A stretch of 14,096 nt of DNA from Verrucomicrobiota bacterium (GCA_019136035.1 JAGVUW010000814.1:1-14096), one strand, 5' to 3'. Positions 1-6,721 are shown, counted from the stretch's first letter. Program-made: numbers and translations. The notes: generated by a model from the letters alone, not told the origin.

Positions 1-1
1 C

Positions 2-307
2 GACCGCACCGACGACATCCGCCTGCGCCGCGCCATCAGTTGGCGCTACCAGATGGAGATTGTGCGCGCCACCCCGAAGCCGCGGCACTGGCACAGCGTG
101 CGTTTCGAGGACTTCATCCTCAAGCAGGATGAGACCCTCGCCGGGCTGAGCGGCTTCCTCGGCTTCCCGCTCGAGAAGATCCCGGTGCGCCCGGATGCCG
201 TCGGGCGCTACCTGAAGGACCCCGGGCCACATACCTTCCCCTTCTTCGCCGACGACGAGTTCTACCGCATACCCATGGACAGCGCCGCGCTGGGCCAGCC
301 GGCCTGA
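2..307 (+). CDS. Sulfotransferase family protein, C-terminal part (5' truncated by window edge)
   Basis: The reading frame is open from base 2 and ends at TGA 305-307, giving about 101 C-terminal residues; an internal ATG at 53 is not the true start. The fragment contains WHSVRFEDFILKQDETLAGL followed by SGFLGFPLEKIP. This matches the late sulfotransferase region where a V-R-[YF]-E-D-[FL] strand precedes the helix and 'FLGFP' segment near the PAPS-binding site. The family moves a sulfuryl group from PAPS to a hydroxyl or amine on a glycan, lipid or small molecule. The catalytic and 5'-phosphosulfate-binding N-terminal part lies outside the window, so the substrate cannot be judged. The cupin gene starts 53 bases downstream on the same strand, so co-transcription is possible. 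The family call is fairly good; a short lookalike cannot be excluded from one third of a protein. Confidence 0.68.
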   Translation, partial: DRTDDIRLRRAISWRYQMEIVRATPKPRHWHSVRFEDFILKQDETLAGLSGFLGFPLEKIPVRPDAVGRYLKDPGPHTFPFFADDEFYRIPMDSAALGQPA

Positions 308-360
308 GCGTGACGCGGGCGCGTGTTTGAAGAACGAGTGACGATGCGGAGGGCACTGCG

Positions 361-810
361 ATGACGATTGCCGACTTGGCGGCCATACCCGGCCGGCGCT
401 ACCCGGCCCGGCGGCGCACCCAGAACCTGGTGGGCGGCGCCAGTCCGATCGCGACGCAGAGCTTCTGCATGGGCTACGTCACCCTCGATCCCGAGGGCGG
501 CCAGGTGCCCTGGCACAACCAGGACTCCGAGGAGGTCTACTTCGTCATCGCCGGCAGCGGCGAGTTCTGCCTCGGGCAGGAGCGCCGCACCCTGACGGCC
601 GGCCAGGCCGCCTACGTGCCGGTCGGCGAGTTCCACCAGTTGACCAACACCGGCAAGGAGCCGATGGTGATCATCTACGTCTACGGACCCGCGGGCGACG
701 TCGCGCACTGGCGTCAGGAACTCGCCGGGACCCTGCCCCGCGCCGGCCACGAAGCGCCGCCGCTGCCGGCGGGCGCCTGGCCGCAGTGCACCGCGGCGCC
801 AGACAAGTAG
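361..810 (+). CDS. Small single-domain cupin (cupin_2-like) protein, 149 aa
   Basis: A single beta-barrel cupin. Motif 1 spans residues 47-66: GGQVPWHNQDSEEVYFVIAG, with the likely metal ligands H52, Q54 and E58. Motif 2 is G81-QAAYVPVGEFHQLTN, with ligand H92 and the P-x-G turn. The start ATG 361 is preceded by GGAGGG at 348-353 with 7 bases of spacing. In most cupins motif 1 reads H-x-H; here the second His is Gln (H52-N-Q54), which could alter metal choice or activity. The N-terminal 30 residues are basic and look like an edge strand; the C-terminus is Pro/Ala-rich and probably disordered. Cupins of this size include isomerases, dioxygenases and sugar- or ligand-sensing proteins; nothing here identifies the substrate. 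It is probably cytoplasmic, as no signal peptide is seen. A strong hairpin 25 bases after the stop suggests the transcript ends here. Confidence 0.85.
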   Translation: MTIADLAAIPGRRYPARRRTQNLVGGASPIATQSFCMGYVTLDPEGGQVPWHNQDSEEVYFVIAGSGEFCLGQERRTLTAGQAAYVPVGEFHQLTNTGKEPMVIIYVYGPAGDVAHWRQELAGTLPRAGHEAPPLPAGAWPQCTAAPDK

Positions 811-832
811 GTCCACAGCCCCGTCCGTGGAC
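811..832 (+). repeat. Inverted repeat GTCCAC...GTGGAC directly after the cupin stop
   Basis: GTCCAC (811-816) and GTGGAC (827-832) can pair with a 10-base loop, starting at the first base after the stop codon. The same hexamers form the arms of the dispersed element at 925-958, so this may be a remnant of the same family rather than a separate signal. Confidence 0.4.
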
Positions 833-834
833 AT

Positions 835-857
835 CCCGGGCGCCACCGGTGCCCGGG
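835..857 (+). terminator. Strong GC hairpin, probable terminator of the cupin transcript
   Basis: CCCGGGCGCC (835-844), loop ACC, GGTGCCCGGG (848-857) forms a 10-bp stem with a single G-T pair. It sits 24 bases after the cupin stop and is followed by AAACGACGGG rather than a T-run, so it is not a classical intrinsic terminator. It could end transcription with help or protect the 3' end. It separates the sulfotransferase/cupin pair from the Gfo/Idh/MocA gene. Confidence 0.45.
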
Positions 858-924
858 AAACGACGGGCAGGGATCGCCGGATAGAACCAGGGCAAGACGT
901 CGCTCGCGGCGTCTCACGGCGGGC

Positions 925-958
925 GAGTGGACTCAGAGGCGAAGGCGTCCACGAGCCG
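925..958 (+). repeat. Divergent copy of the dispersed GTCCAC 5'-intergenic element (copy A)
   Basis: This 34-base stretch aligns without gaps to the cores at 2364-2397 and 2468-2501. Shared parts are the leading GAGTG, an internal CAGA..GCG and the closing GCGTCCACGAGCCG; about seven positions differ. Its left arm is GTGGAC (927-932) and its right arm GTCCAC (947-952), so this copy can fold into a 6-bp stem. It lies 84 bases before the Gfo/Idh/MocA start, in that gene's orientation. Confidence 0.6.
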
Positions 959-1027
959 CGCCGAAGCCGACGGACGGCGGCACACGGCCCGCCTCTCCAG
1001 AGGCGCGATAGTCGCTACGAGACCGAT

Positions 1028-1034
1028 AAGGAGG
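1028..1034 (+). promoter_or_regulatory. Shine-Dalgarno AAGGAGG that fixes the oxidoreductase start
   Basis: A near-perfect AAGGAGG lies 8 bases before ATG 1043. It argues against the open frame's earlier ATG at 827, whose extension would run through a hairpin and a repeat copy and is rich in Arg/Gly of no recognisable family. Confidence 0.85.
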
Positions 1035-1042
1035 ACTGCGCC

Positions 1043-2203
1043 ATGGGCGCCATGAAGACGATCCGCGTGGGCATTGTCATGAACGGCGTCACCGGGCGCA
1101 TGGGGACCAACCAGCACCTGCTGCGCTCGATCGTGCCGATCATCCGACAGGGCGGCGTGCCCTGCGGCAACGACACCGTCATCCTCCCCGATCCCATCCT
1201 CGTCGGCCGCAGCGCCGCCAAACTCGAGGACCTCGCCCAGCGCGCCGGCCTGAGCCGCTGGAGCACCGACCTCGATACCGTCCTGAGCGATCCGGCCTAT
1301 GAGGTCTTCTTCGATGCCCAGACCACCTCGATGCGGCCGGCGGCCGTCCGCGCCGCGGTGGCGGCAGGCAAGCACATCTACTGCGAGAAGCCGACGGCCC
1401 TGACCGTAGCCGAAGCCTACGAGCTCTACACCCTCGCCCGCGATGCCGGCGTCAAGCACGGCGCCGTCCAGGACAAACTCTGGCTGCCGGGCTTCCTGAA
1501 GTACCAGACCATCCGCGACCAGGGCTTCCTCGGACGCCTGCTCAGCGTCCGCGGCGAGTTCGGCTACTGGGTCTTCGAGGGCGATACGGTCACGCCGCAG
1601 CGGCCCTCGTGGAACTACCGCGCCGAAGACGGCGGCGGCATCATCACCGACATGTTCTGCCACTGGCGCTACGTCCTGGATAACCTCTTCGGACCGGTCC
1701 AGGCGGTGTTCTGCGAAGGCGCCACGCTCGTCCCCGAGCGCCGCGACGAGCAGGGCAAGCCCTACCCCTGCACGGCCGACGACACCGCCTACGCCCTCTT
1801 CCGCCTGCAGGGCGGCGTCATCGCGCAGTTCTGCTCGTCGTGGGCGGTGCGCGTGCATCGCCGCGACCTCCTGAGCATCCAGGCCGACGGCGTCGACGGC
1901 TCGGCGATGGTGACCCTGCGGGACTGCTGGGTACAGCCGCGCGCCACGACCCCCCGGGCCGTCTGGAACCCTGACGTCGCTGACCCGAATGACTACCTCG
2001 GCGGCTGGACGCCGGTGCCCGCCTACGCCCCGGCCGAGAATGCCTTCAAGGCGCAGTGGGAGCTCTTCCTGCGACATGTGGTGCTGGGGACGCCCTTCCG
2101 CTGGAGCCTGCTCGAGGCCGCCAAGGGCGTCCAGCTCGCCGAACTGGGCCAGCAGGCCTGGCGCCAGGGCCAGTGGGCCGAGGTCCCCGAACTGGCGCCG
2201 TGA
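1043..2203 (+). CDS. Gfo/Idh/MocA-family NAD(P)-dependent oxidoreductase, 386 aa
   Basis: The N-terminal Rossmann strand-turn reads IRVGIVMNGVTGRMG (residues 7-21); the GxxGRMG form resembles dihydrodipicolinate reductase, but the rest is Gfo/Idh/MocA. The family signature CEKP falls at residues 114-117, with K116 the usual catalytic/cofactor Lys. The GGGIITDMFCHW segment carries D203 and H207, matching the D-x-x-x-H active-site helix that starts the C-terminal alpha/beta domain. Length is normal for the family. There is no Tat or Sec signal, so it is probably cytoplasmic, unlike many secreted planctomycete homologues. A second ATG at 1052 (MKTIRV) is possible but lies 17 bases from the ribosome binding site. 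Likely role: oxidation or reduction of a sugar, sugar acid or cyclitol; the substrate is unknown. It is preceded by copy A of the dispersed element. Confidence 0.93.
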   Translation: MGAMKTIRVGIVMNGVTGRMGTNQHLLRSIVPIIRQGGVPCGNDTVILPDPILVGRSAAKLEDLAQRAGLSRWSTDLDTVLSDPAYEVFFDAQTTSMRPAAVRAAVAAGKHIYCEKPTALTVAEAYELYTLARDAGVKHGAVQDKLWLPGFLKYQTIRDQGFLGRLLSVRGEFGYWVFEGDTVTPQRPSWNYRAEDGGGIITDMFCHWRYVLDNLFGPVQAVFCEGATLVPERRDEQGKPYPCTADDTAYALFRLQGGVIAQFCSSWAVRVHRRDLLSIQADGVDGSAMVTLRDCWVQPRATTPRAVWNPDVADPNDYLGGWTPVPAYAPAENAFKAQWELFLRHVVLGTPFRWSLLEAAKGVQLAELGQQAWRQGQWAEVPELAP

Positions 2204-2313
2204 GGCGCGACGCCCGGACGTGACGCCCGGGTCGCGGCACGGCTGACAGGCTATGGTGCCGGGGTCGTCAGCGCGGACACGCCACCGCTACGGCGCGGAC
2301 ACGGGCGCGTAGC

Positions 2314-2332
2314 GTGCTGCCGGGGACAGCAC
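2314..2332 (+). repeat. Perfect 6-bp hairpin GTGCTG/CAGCAC
   Basis: GTGCTG (2314-2319) pairs with CAGCAC (2327-2332) across a 7-base loop, 110 bases after the oxidoreductase stop. There is no T-run, so it is weak as a terminator. Confidence 0.35.
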
Positions 2333-2336
2333 GAAA

Positions 2337-2543
2337 GGCCGCCCGCCACGCGTGCTGGAGCGCGAGTGTCCACAGACGCGGACGCGTCCACGAGCCGGGT
2401 AACGCCGACGCGGTCTTCAGGCGGCCCTGCTGGGGCCGTAGGCCGCCCGCCACGCGTGCTGGAGCGCGAGTGTCCACAGACGCGGACGCGTCCACGAGCC
2501 GGGTAACACCGACGCGGTCTTCAGGCAGCCCTGCCGGGGCCGT
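2337..2543 (+). repeat. Tandem duplication of a 104-bp unit carrying copies B and C of the dispersed GTCCAC element
   Basis: Units 2337-2440 and 2441-2543 are head to tail and differ at three positions over 103 bases (2404/2508, 2422/2526, 2431/2535). Each carries the 54-base conserved stretch (2344-2397 and 2448-2501): CGCCACG, then CTGGAGCGCGAGTG, then TCCACAGACGCGGACGCG, then TCCACGAGCCG. The core includes the 10-bp palindrome GGACGCGTCC. Both copies lie in the orientation of the downstream aminotransferase. High identity implies a recent duplication or gene conversion. Confidence 0.9.
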
Positions 2544-2574
2544 GGCCGGGCTATGCCGGTCGCGGGTGCCGGGG

Positions 2575-2580
2575 TATAGT
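2575..2580 (+). promoter_or_regulatory. Possible -10 box TATAGT ahead of the aminotransferase
   Basis: TATAGT matches five of six bases of the sigma-70 -10 consensus and stands out in very GC-rich DNA, 77 bases before ATG 2658. No convincing -35 hexamer lies 16-18 bases upstream. Treat it as a candidate only. Confidence 0.25.
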
Positions 2581-2642
2581 GCGGGGTCGTCGTCGTTCCG
2601 GTGCCACCACACAGCCCGCGCCGGGCCTTCCCGGCGCCTTTC

Positions 2643-2648
2643 GAGGAG
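2643..2648 (+). promoter_or_regulatory. Ribosome binding site GAGGAG deciding the aminotransferase start
   Basis: GAGGAG lies 9 bases before ATG 2658. The frame is open back to ATG 2601, but that extension (MPPHSPRRAFPAPFEECHL) looks non-coding and would bury this site. Confidence 0.75.
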
Positions 2649-2657
2649 TGCCATCTC

Positions 2658-3866
2658 ATGCAGGTCGTCTCACCCTCCATCGCCAGCCAGATGGCCGGCG
2701 GTTCCTGGATCCGTCGCATGTTCGAGGCCGGCATCGAATTGAAGCGCCAGCACGGCGCCGATAAGGTCTTCGACTTCAGCCTGGGCAACCCCGACCTGCC
2801 CCCGCCGGCAGCGGTGCAGGCGGCCCTCAGGGCCATCGCCGACGACCTCGACCGCCCGATGGCCCTCGGCTACATGCCCAACGCCGGCTACCCGGAGGTG
2901 CGCGCCCGCCTGGCGGCGCACCTCGCCGCGGAGCAGGCCTCGGCGGTCCGCGCCGAGCACGTCGTGCTGACCTGCGGCGCCGCCGGCGCCATCAACGCCT
3001 TCTTCCGCGCCGTCCTCTCGCCCGGCGACGAGGTGCTCTGCCCGGCGCCCTACTTCGTCGAGTACGGCGCCTACGCCGGCAACTTCGGCGGCGTGCTCAA
3101 GACCGTGCCATCGCGCCGGCTGACCTTCGAGCCCGACCTCGCCGGCCTGGCAGCCGCCCTGACGCCGCGCACGCGGGCGGTGATCGTGAATTCGCCGAAC
3201 AACCCGACGGGGGTGGTCTACGGCGCCGAGGTCCTGCGCGAGATCGCGGCGCTCCTCGAGAAGCACACTGCCGCGGTGGGCCGGCCGGTGTACCTGATCT
3301 CGGACGAGCCCTACCGCTTCCTGACCTACGATGGCGTGACCGTACCGCCGATCCTGCCGCTGTATGCCTTCAGCGTCGTGGTCGGGTCGTTCTCGAAGAA
3401 CCTCTCCCTGGCCGGCGAACGCGTCGGGTACTTCCTGGCCAACCCGGCCATGCCCGAGGTCGGCCAGCTCATGGCGGCCGTGACGATGACCAACCGCATG
3501 CTCGGCTTCGTCAACGCCCCGGCCCTCGGTCAGCGCCTCATGGCGGCGGCCCTCGAGAGCGGCGTCGACGTCGGCATCTACCGCCAGCGCCGTGATGCCA
3601 TGGCCCGCGTCCTGGATGCGGCCGGGCTGCGCTACTGCCTGCCGCAGGGCGCCTTCTACATGTTCCCGGAAGCGCCCTACGGCCTCGACGATAAGGCCTT
3701 CGTCGACCTGCTCCTGGAGCAGCGCGTGCTGGCGGTCCCCGGCACCGGCTTCGGCTACCCGGGCTTCTTCCGCCTGGCCTTCTGCGTGGACCAGGCCATC
3801 ATCGAGCGTTCCGCCGAGGGCTTCCGCGCCGCCTTGGCCGCGGCCAAGGCCCAGGCCGGCCGCTGA
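2658..3866 (+). CDS. PLP-dependent class I/II aminotransferase, 402 aa
   Basis: A fold-type I aminotransferase of standard length. Visible marks, in order: FSLGNPD near residues 40-46, the substrate-side loop; NNPTG at 181-185, with Asn contacting PLP O3'; ISDEPY with D216, which pairs with the pyridine nitrogen; SFSKNLSLAGERVGY with K247 as the Schiff-base lysine; and FRLAFC with R372, which binds the substrate alpha-carboxylate. It moves an amino group between an amino acid and a 2-oxo acid in the cytoplasm. The N-terminal SWIRRMFEAG then FDFSLGNPD pattern matches a widespread subgroup annotated only as a PLP-dependent aminotransferase, so the donor is not assignable. It is separated from the oxidoreductase by 454 bases of repeats and probably has its own promoter. 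It is convergent with the kinase gene, with 124 bases between stops. Confidence 0.95.
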   Translation: MQVVSPSIASQMAGGSWIRRMFEAGIELKRQHGADKVFDFSLGNPDLPPPAAVQAALRAIADDLDRPMALGYMPNAGYPEVRARLAAHLAAEQASAVRAEHVVLTCGAAGAINAFFRAVLSPGDEVLCPAPYFVEYGAYAGNFGGVLKTVPSRRLTFEPDLAGLAAALTPRTRAVIVNSPNNPTGVVYGAEVLREIAALLEKHTAAVGRPVYLISDEPYRFLTYDGVTVPPILPLYAFSVVVGSFSKNLSLAGERVGYFLANPAMPEVGQLMAAVTMTNRMLGFVNAPALGQRLMAAALESGVDVGIYRQRRDAMARVLDAAGLRYCLPQGAFYMFPEAPYGLDDKAFVDLLLEQRVLAVPGTGFGYPGFFRLAFCVDQAIIERSAEGFRAALAAAKAQAGR

Positions 3867-3964
3867 GGCCGCCCGCGCCCGGGCCAGTCGGCATACGCGG
3901 CCCCGCCGCCGAGAGCTGGCCATCGTTCGGCGATGCCTCCGTCGAATCGCCCCGCCGGCGCCTG

Positions 3965-3991
3965 GGCCGAAAGGCCGGGTGCAGCCCCGGC
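3965..3991. terminator. Overlapping hairpins between convergent genes, possible shared terminator
   Basis: GGCC-GAAA-GGCC (3965-3976, a GNRA tetraloop) overlaps a second stem GCCGGG (3974-3979)/CCCGGC (3986-3991) with a 6-base loop. They lie 98 bases after the aminotransferase stop and abut the kinase stop at 3991-3993. No T-run follows in either direction, so terminator function is inferred from position. Confidence 0.3.
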
Positions 3992-6339
3992 TAGCGCGCG
4001 TCGACCTCACGCCAGAAGTCGACCCAGGGCTTGCCGTTGATCGTCCGCAAATTGGGCAGACCCCGCAGTGGCTCCAGGCTGTCCGGCGGACTGGACGCGC
4101 TGAAGTGCAGGACCTCGAGGGTGCGGCAGTCGCGCAACGGCGAGAGGTCACGGACGTTGGGGGCGTTGGTGAGGTAGAGTTCCCGCAGGGGCATCCCGCG
4201 GACGAAGTCCAGGTGGGTCGCAAACGTGTTGTTGAGCGCAAGCGACTGCAGTGGCAACGTCCCCAAGACAGACAGATCAGGCGACATGCATCTGATGTCC
4301 AGCGTCTTCAGCGGCGCCCCCCGCAGCGGCTCCAGGTCGGAGACCTGCGCGGCGTTCAGGAACAGTTCGGCCAGGGGCATCCCCTGCAGTGGCGACAGAT
4401 CCCGGATCGACAGGCTGTTGGCATTCAGGTAGCGCAACGGCATCCCCCGGAGCGGCGCCAGGTCGCTCACCCGGGTGCCATTGATCACCAGGTACTCCAG
4501 GGCCAGGCCCTGAAGCGACGCGAGGTCACGCACCGGGAGGCAGTCCAGCGTCAATTCGCGAAGAGGCATGCCCTTGAGGGGACTGAGGTCGGTTACCGCC
4601 GTACCCGCGAGGTCGAGAATGGCCAGGGGCGCATCGCGCAGGGGTGCGATCGTCTCGACCCCCTTGCATCCCCCCAGCCGCAGCTCGATCAGGGGCATGC
4701 CGGCGAGGGTCTCGAGATCACGGATCGGGGTCCCGGCGAGGTGCAGCCGTGACAGGGGCAGGCCCTGCAGGGCCGACAGGTCGCGGATCTGTCGGCCGTT
4801 CGCCACCAGACAGAGCAGCCCCTCGCCATCGACCAGGAAATGGGTTCCGAAGCCGGCCCGCTGAAGGAGTGGCCCGTAGGCCTCCAGGCAATGCCTCGCC
4901 CCGGCCTGGATACCCTCCAGCAGCAAGGCGGCGCCGGCGTGGTTGCCCACCTCGACCAACTCCTTGGCGGCATCCGCCAGGACCGCGGGCGGCAACCGCG
5001 GGTATCTGCGTTGCTGCTCGGCGAGGCCGCGGCACACGGCCAGCGCCTTGGCCGCACCCGGACAGGATGGATCCAGGCGCAACGCCGTGGAGTAGGCCGC
5101 GTCCGCCTCGTCCAGGCGAAGCTGAGGCAGGAGGATGTCCCCGCGGACCCTGTGGTGAACGGCCGTCTCGGGATTGAGCGCGATGGCGTGGTCGATGGTC
5201 TGCAGGGCTTTGGGGAAATCGCGCCGGTCCATGAGAAGCGCGGCCAGTTCCTCGCAGGTCGGCGCCATGCCGCGCAGGTCAGCCAGGGCCGCTTCGGCGC
5301 GCTGGGCGTGGGCCACGGCGACGCCCCTCTCGCGATTCAGACGCGCGATGAAGGCGACCGTGAGGGCCCCCAGCAGCAGCGCCACAGCCGCGGCGGCGGC
5401 CACCGCGGCGCGGTGGCGGGACGCGTAGCGCCGGAGGCGGTAAACGGTGGTCGGACGGCGCGCCGAAACCGGGTGGCCGCTGAGCACCGCACGCAGGTCC
5501 GTCGCCAGCGCCGCGGCGGACTGGTAGCGCCGGTCGGGCTCCTTCGCGAGCGCCTTCAGCAGCACCACCTCGAGGTCGGCCGGCATGCGCGCCAGGCGGC
5601 CCGGCGGCGACGGGTCCTGCGACCGGAGGCGCTCCAGCACCGTCGGCAGCGGCCCGGAGAGGTCCGTCGGCGGGCGGCCGGTGCACAGGCGGTACAGCAT
5701 CACCCCCACCGCGTACAGGTCGGTGCGCACGTCGAGGAGATCTCGGTCGCCGAGGGTCTGCTCCGGCGCCATGAACGCCAGCGTCCCGCAGAGGCCTCCC
5801 GCGCCGCTGACCACGCTGAACTCCGCCGCCTCGGCGGTCAGCATTGTCGCCAGGCCGAAGTCGAGGATACGCGGCTGGCCGCGGCCGTCGACCAGGATAT
5901 TCGCCGGCTTCAGATCGCGGTGCAGGATGCCGCGACGGTGTGCCGCCTCGATGCCGCCGCAGACCCGCGCCATGAGATCCACCACCGCGCGCATGCCCAG
6001 ACGACGTTCGTGCACGTAGTCGTCCAGCGGCAGGCCGTCGACCAGCTCCATGGCGTAGTACAGGACCCCATCCTGCTCGCCGGCCTGGTACACGGGTACA
6101 ATTGCCGGATGCGACAACTTCGCCACCAGCGCCGCCTCGCGCACGAAGCGCGAACGCGCCTCGCGGCTGGCCAGAGAGGACCCCGGCAGGACCTTTAGCG
6201 CCACCGCCCGGCGCAGGCTGAGCTGCTCGGCGCGGTAAACCTGGCCCATGCCACCCGAGCCCAGGAGGCCGCCCAGGCGGAAGTCGCCCAGCACCGCACC
6301 GGGAGGAACCGCCTCTGAGCTGTCGACCGTTCCCGGCAT
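3991..6339 (-). CDS. Hanks-type serine/threonine protein kinase fused to TM, TPR and leucine-rich-repeat tail, 782 aa
   Basis: The cytoplasmic kinase domain covers residues about 18-290: glycine loop GSGGMG (27-32), K49 in VALK, catalytic HRDLKPAN (140-147), DFG (160-162) and APE (191-193). All key residues are present, so activity is expected. A hydrophobic Ala/Val/Leu segment (about 311-333) after an Arg-rich stretch is a single membrane span. TPR-like helices follow (about 361-424, with ALQTIDHAIALNP and AAYSTALRLDP). From 505 to the end come about 12-13 repeats of 20-23 residues, GMPL-xx-L-x-L then DL-x-PL, a leucine-rich-repeat-like solenoid capped by INGKPWVDFWREVD. The topology puts the TPR and LRR parts outside the cytoplasmic membrane as a possible sensor or docking surface. 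The start at 6339 is set by AAGGAG at 6345-6350; an in-frame ATG at 6384 would add 15 residues. The ligand and phosphorylation targets are unknown. Confidence 0.95.
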   Translation of the reverse strand: MPGTVDSSEAVPPGAVLGDFRLGGLLGSGGMGQVYRAEQLSLRRAVALKVLPGSSLASREARSRFVREAALVAKLSHPAIVPVYQAGEQDGVLYYAMELVDGLPLDDYVHERRLGMRAVVDLMARVCGGIEAAHRRGILHRDLKPANILVDGRGQPRILDFGLATMLTAEAAEFSVVSGAGGLCGTLAFMAPEQTLGDRDLLDVRTDLYAVGVMLYRLCTGRPPTDLSGPLPTVLERLRSQDPSPPGRLARMPADLEVVLLKALAKEPDRRYQSAAALATDLRAVLSGHPVSARRPTTVYRLRRYASRHRAAVAAAAAVALLLGALTVAFIARLNRERGVAVAHAQRAEAALADLRGMAPTCEELAALLMDRRDFPKALQTIDHAIALNPETAVHHRVRGDILLPQLRLDEADAAYSTALRLDPSCPGAAKALAVCRGLAEQQRRYPRLPPAVLADAAKELVEVGNHAGAALLLEGIQAGARHCLEAYGPLLQRAGFGTHFLVDGEGLLCLVANGRQIRDLSALQGLPLSRLHLAGTPIRDLETLAGMPLIELRLGGCKGVETIAPLRDAPLAILDLAGTAVTDLSPLKGMPLRELTLDCLPVRDLASLQGLALEYLVINGTRVSDLAPLRGMPLRYLNANSLSIRDLSPLQGMPLAELFLNAAQVSDLEPLRGAPLKTLDIRCMSPDLSVLGTLPLQSLALNNTFATHLDFVRGMPLRELYLTNAPNVRDLSPLRDCRTLEVLHFSASSPPDSLEPLRGLPNLRTINGKPWVDFWREVDAR

Positions 6340-6344
6340 GACGG

Positions 6345-6350
6345 CTCCTT
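6345..6350 (-). promoter_or_regulatory. Ribosome binding site AAGGAG for the kinase
   Basis: On the minus strand AAGGAG ends 5 bases before ATG 6339 and supports this start over the upstream in-frame ATG at 6384. Confidence 0.8.
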
Positions 6351-6516
6351 CGTCCTCACACTGCGGCCGTCCACCGCACCCCACGCACGGCCTGCGGTAC
6401 TACTCTACCACACGCCGGCGCGCCGCGCCGGACCGCACCGGTCGGAACCGTAATGACTCAGTCGGGACGGGGCGGCTCGTGTGAACGATCGCGGGAGTGT
6501 CCTGTCGACGCCGTTG

Positions 6517-6570
6517 CGGCTCGTGGACGCGTTCGCGTCTGTGGACACTCGCGCTCCAGCCCACGTGGCG
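6517..6570 (-). repeat. Copy D of the dispersed GTCCAC element, upstream of the kinase
   Basis: Read on the minus strand this matches the 54-base stretch at 2344-2397 closely: CGCCACG, then GCTGGAGCGCGAGTG, TCCACAGACGCG and TCCACGAGCCG, with about three substitutions. It points towards the kinase start, 177 bases downstream. Its GACGCG-TT-CGCGTC centre is an inverted repeat. Confidence 0.88.
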
Positions 6571-6594
6571 AGCGATCCTGACGTGGTGGCCTGA

Positions 6595-6721
6595 CCGGCG
6601 CCCTGGGCGCCGGGACATGCGCAGGGATGCGCATGCCACCTCTCGACCCGGACGACCCGAGGCGCCGGGACATGCGCAGGGATGCGCATGCCACCTCTCG
6701 ACCGGCGCCCACGGGCGCCGG
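6595..6721. repeat. Pair of perfect GC hairpins bracketing a twice-repeated palindromic unit
   Basis: CCGGCGCC/GGCGCCGG stems occur at 6595-6613 (3-base loop CTG) and 6702-6721 (4-base loop CACG). Between them a unit of about 43 bases, beginning GGCGCCGGGACATG and ending CACCTCTCGACC, occurs at 6606-6648 and 6661-6703. Each unit holds a perfect 8-bp hairpin CATGCGCA-GGGA-TGCGCATG (6616-6635 and 6671-6690). The 12 bases separating the units are unique. The array lies upstream of copy D relative to the kinase. Confidence 0.85.

Larger units (their letters stand above)
2204..2657. other. 454-bp intergenic region rich in repeats, no gene
   Basis: No reading frame here resembles a protein; open frames are Arg/Ala/Ser-rich readings of repeats. 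It holds two GCGCGGACAC copies (2271-2280 and 2293-2302), a small hairpin (2314-2332), a 104-bp tandem duplication (2337-2543) and short GGTGCCGGGG copies at both ends (2255-2264 and 2565-2574). Confidence 0.75.

Noticed and set aside
827..1042. N-terminal extension of the oxidoreductase back to ATG 827
   Set aside because: The extension runs through a terminator-like hairpin and a repeat copy, and a strong AAGGAGG sits before ATG 1043.
914..2077. 387-codon minus-strand frame opposite the oxidoreductase
   Set aside because: It is antisense to the Gfo/Idh/MocA gene, Gly/Ala/Val/Arg/Asp-rich, without ribosome binding site or family motif.
2314..2742. Small protein gene over the GTCCAC duplication
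   Set aside because: The translation is two similar Arg/Ser-rich readings of the same repeat, with no ribosome binding site, and it overlaps the aminotransferase start.
2670..4241. 523-codon minus-strand frame across the aminotransferase
   Set aside because: It is antisense to a gene with complete PLP-enzyme motifs and extends into the 3' end of the kinase gene; its composition is that of a shadow frame.
4840..6198. 452-codon plus-strand frame inside the kinase gene
   Set aside because: It is antisense to clear HRD/DFG/APE motifs and has no recognisable motif of its own.
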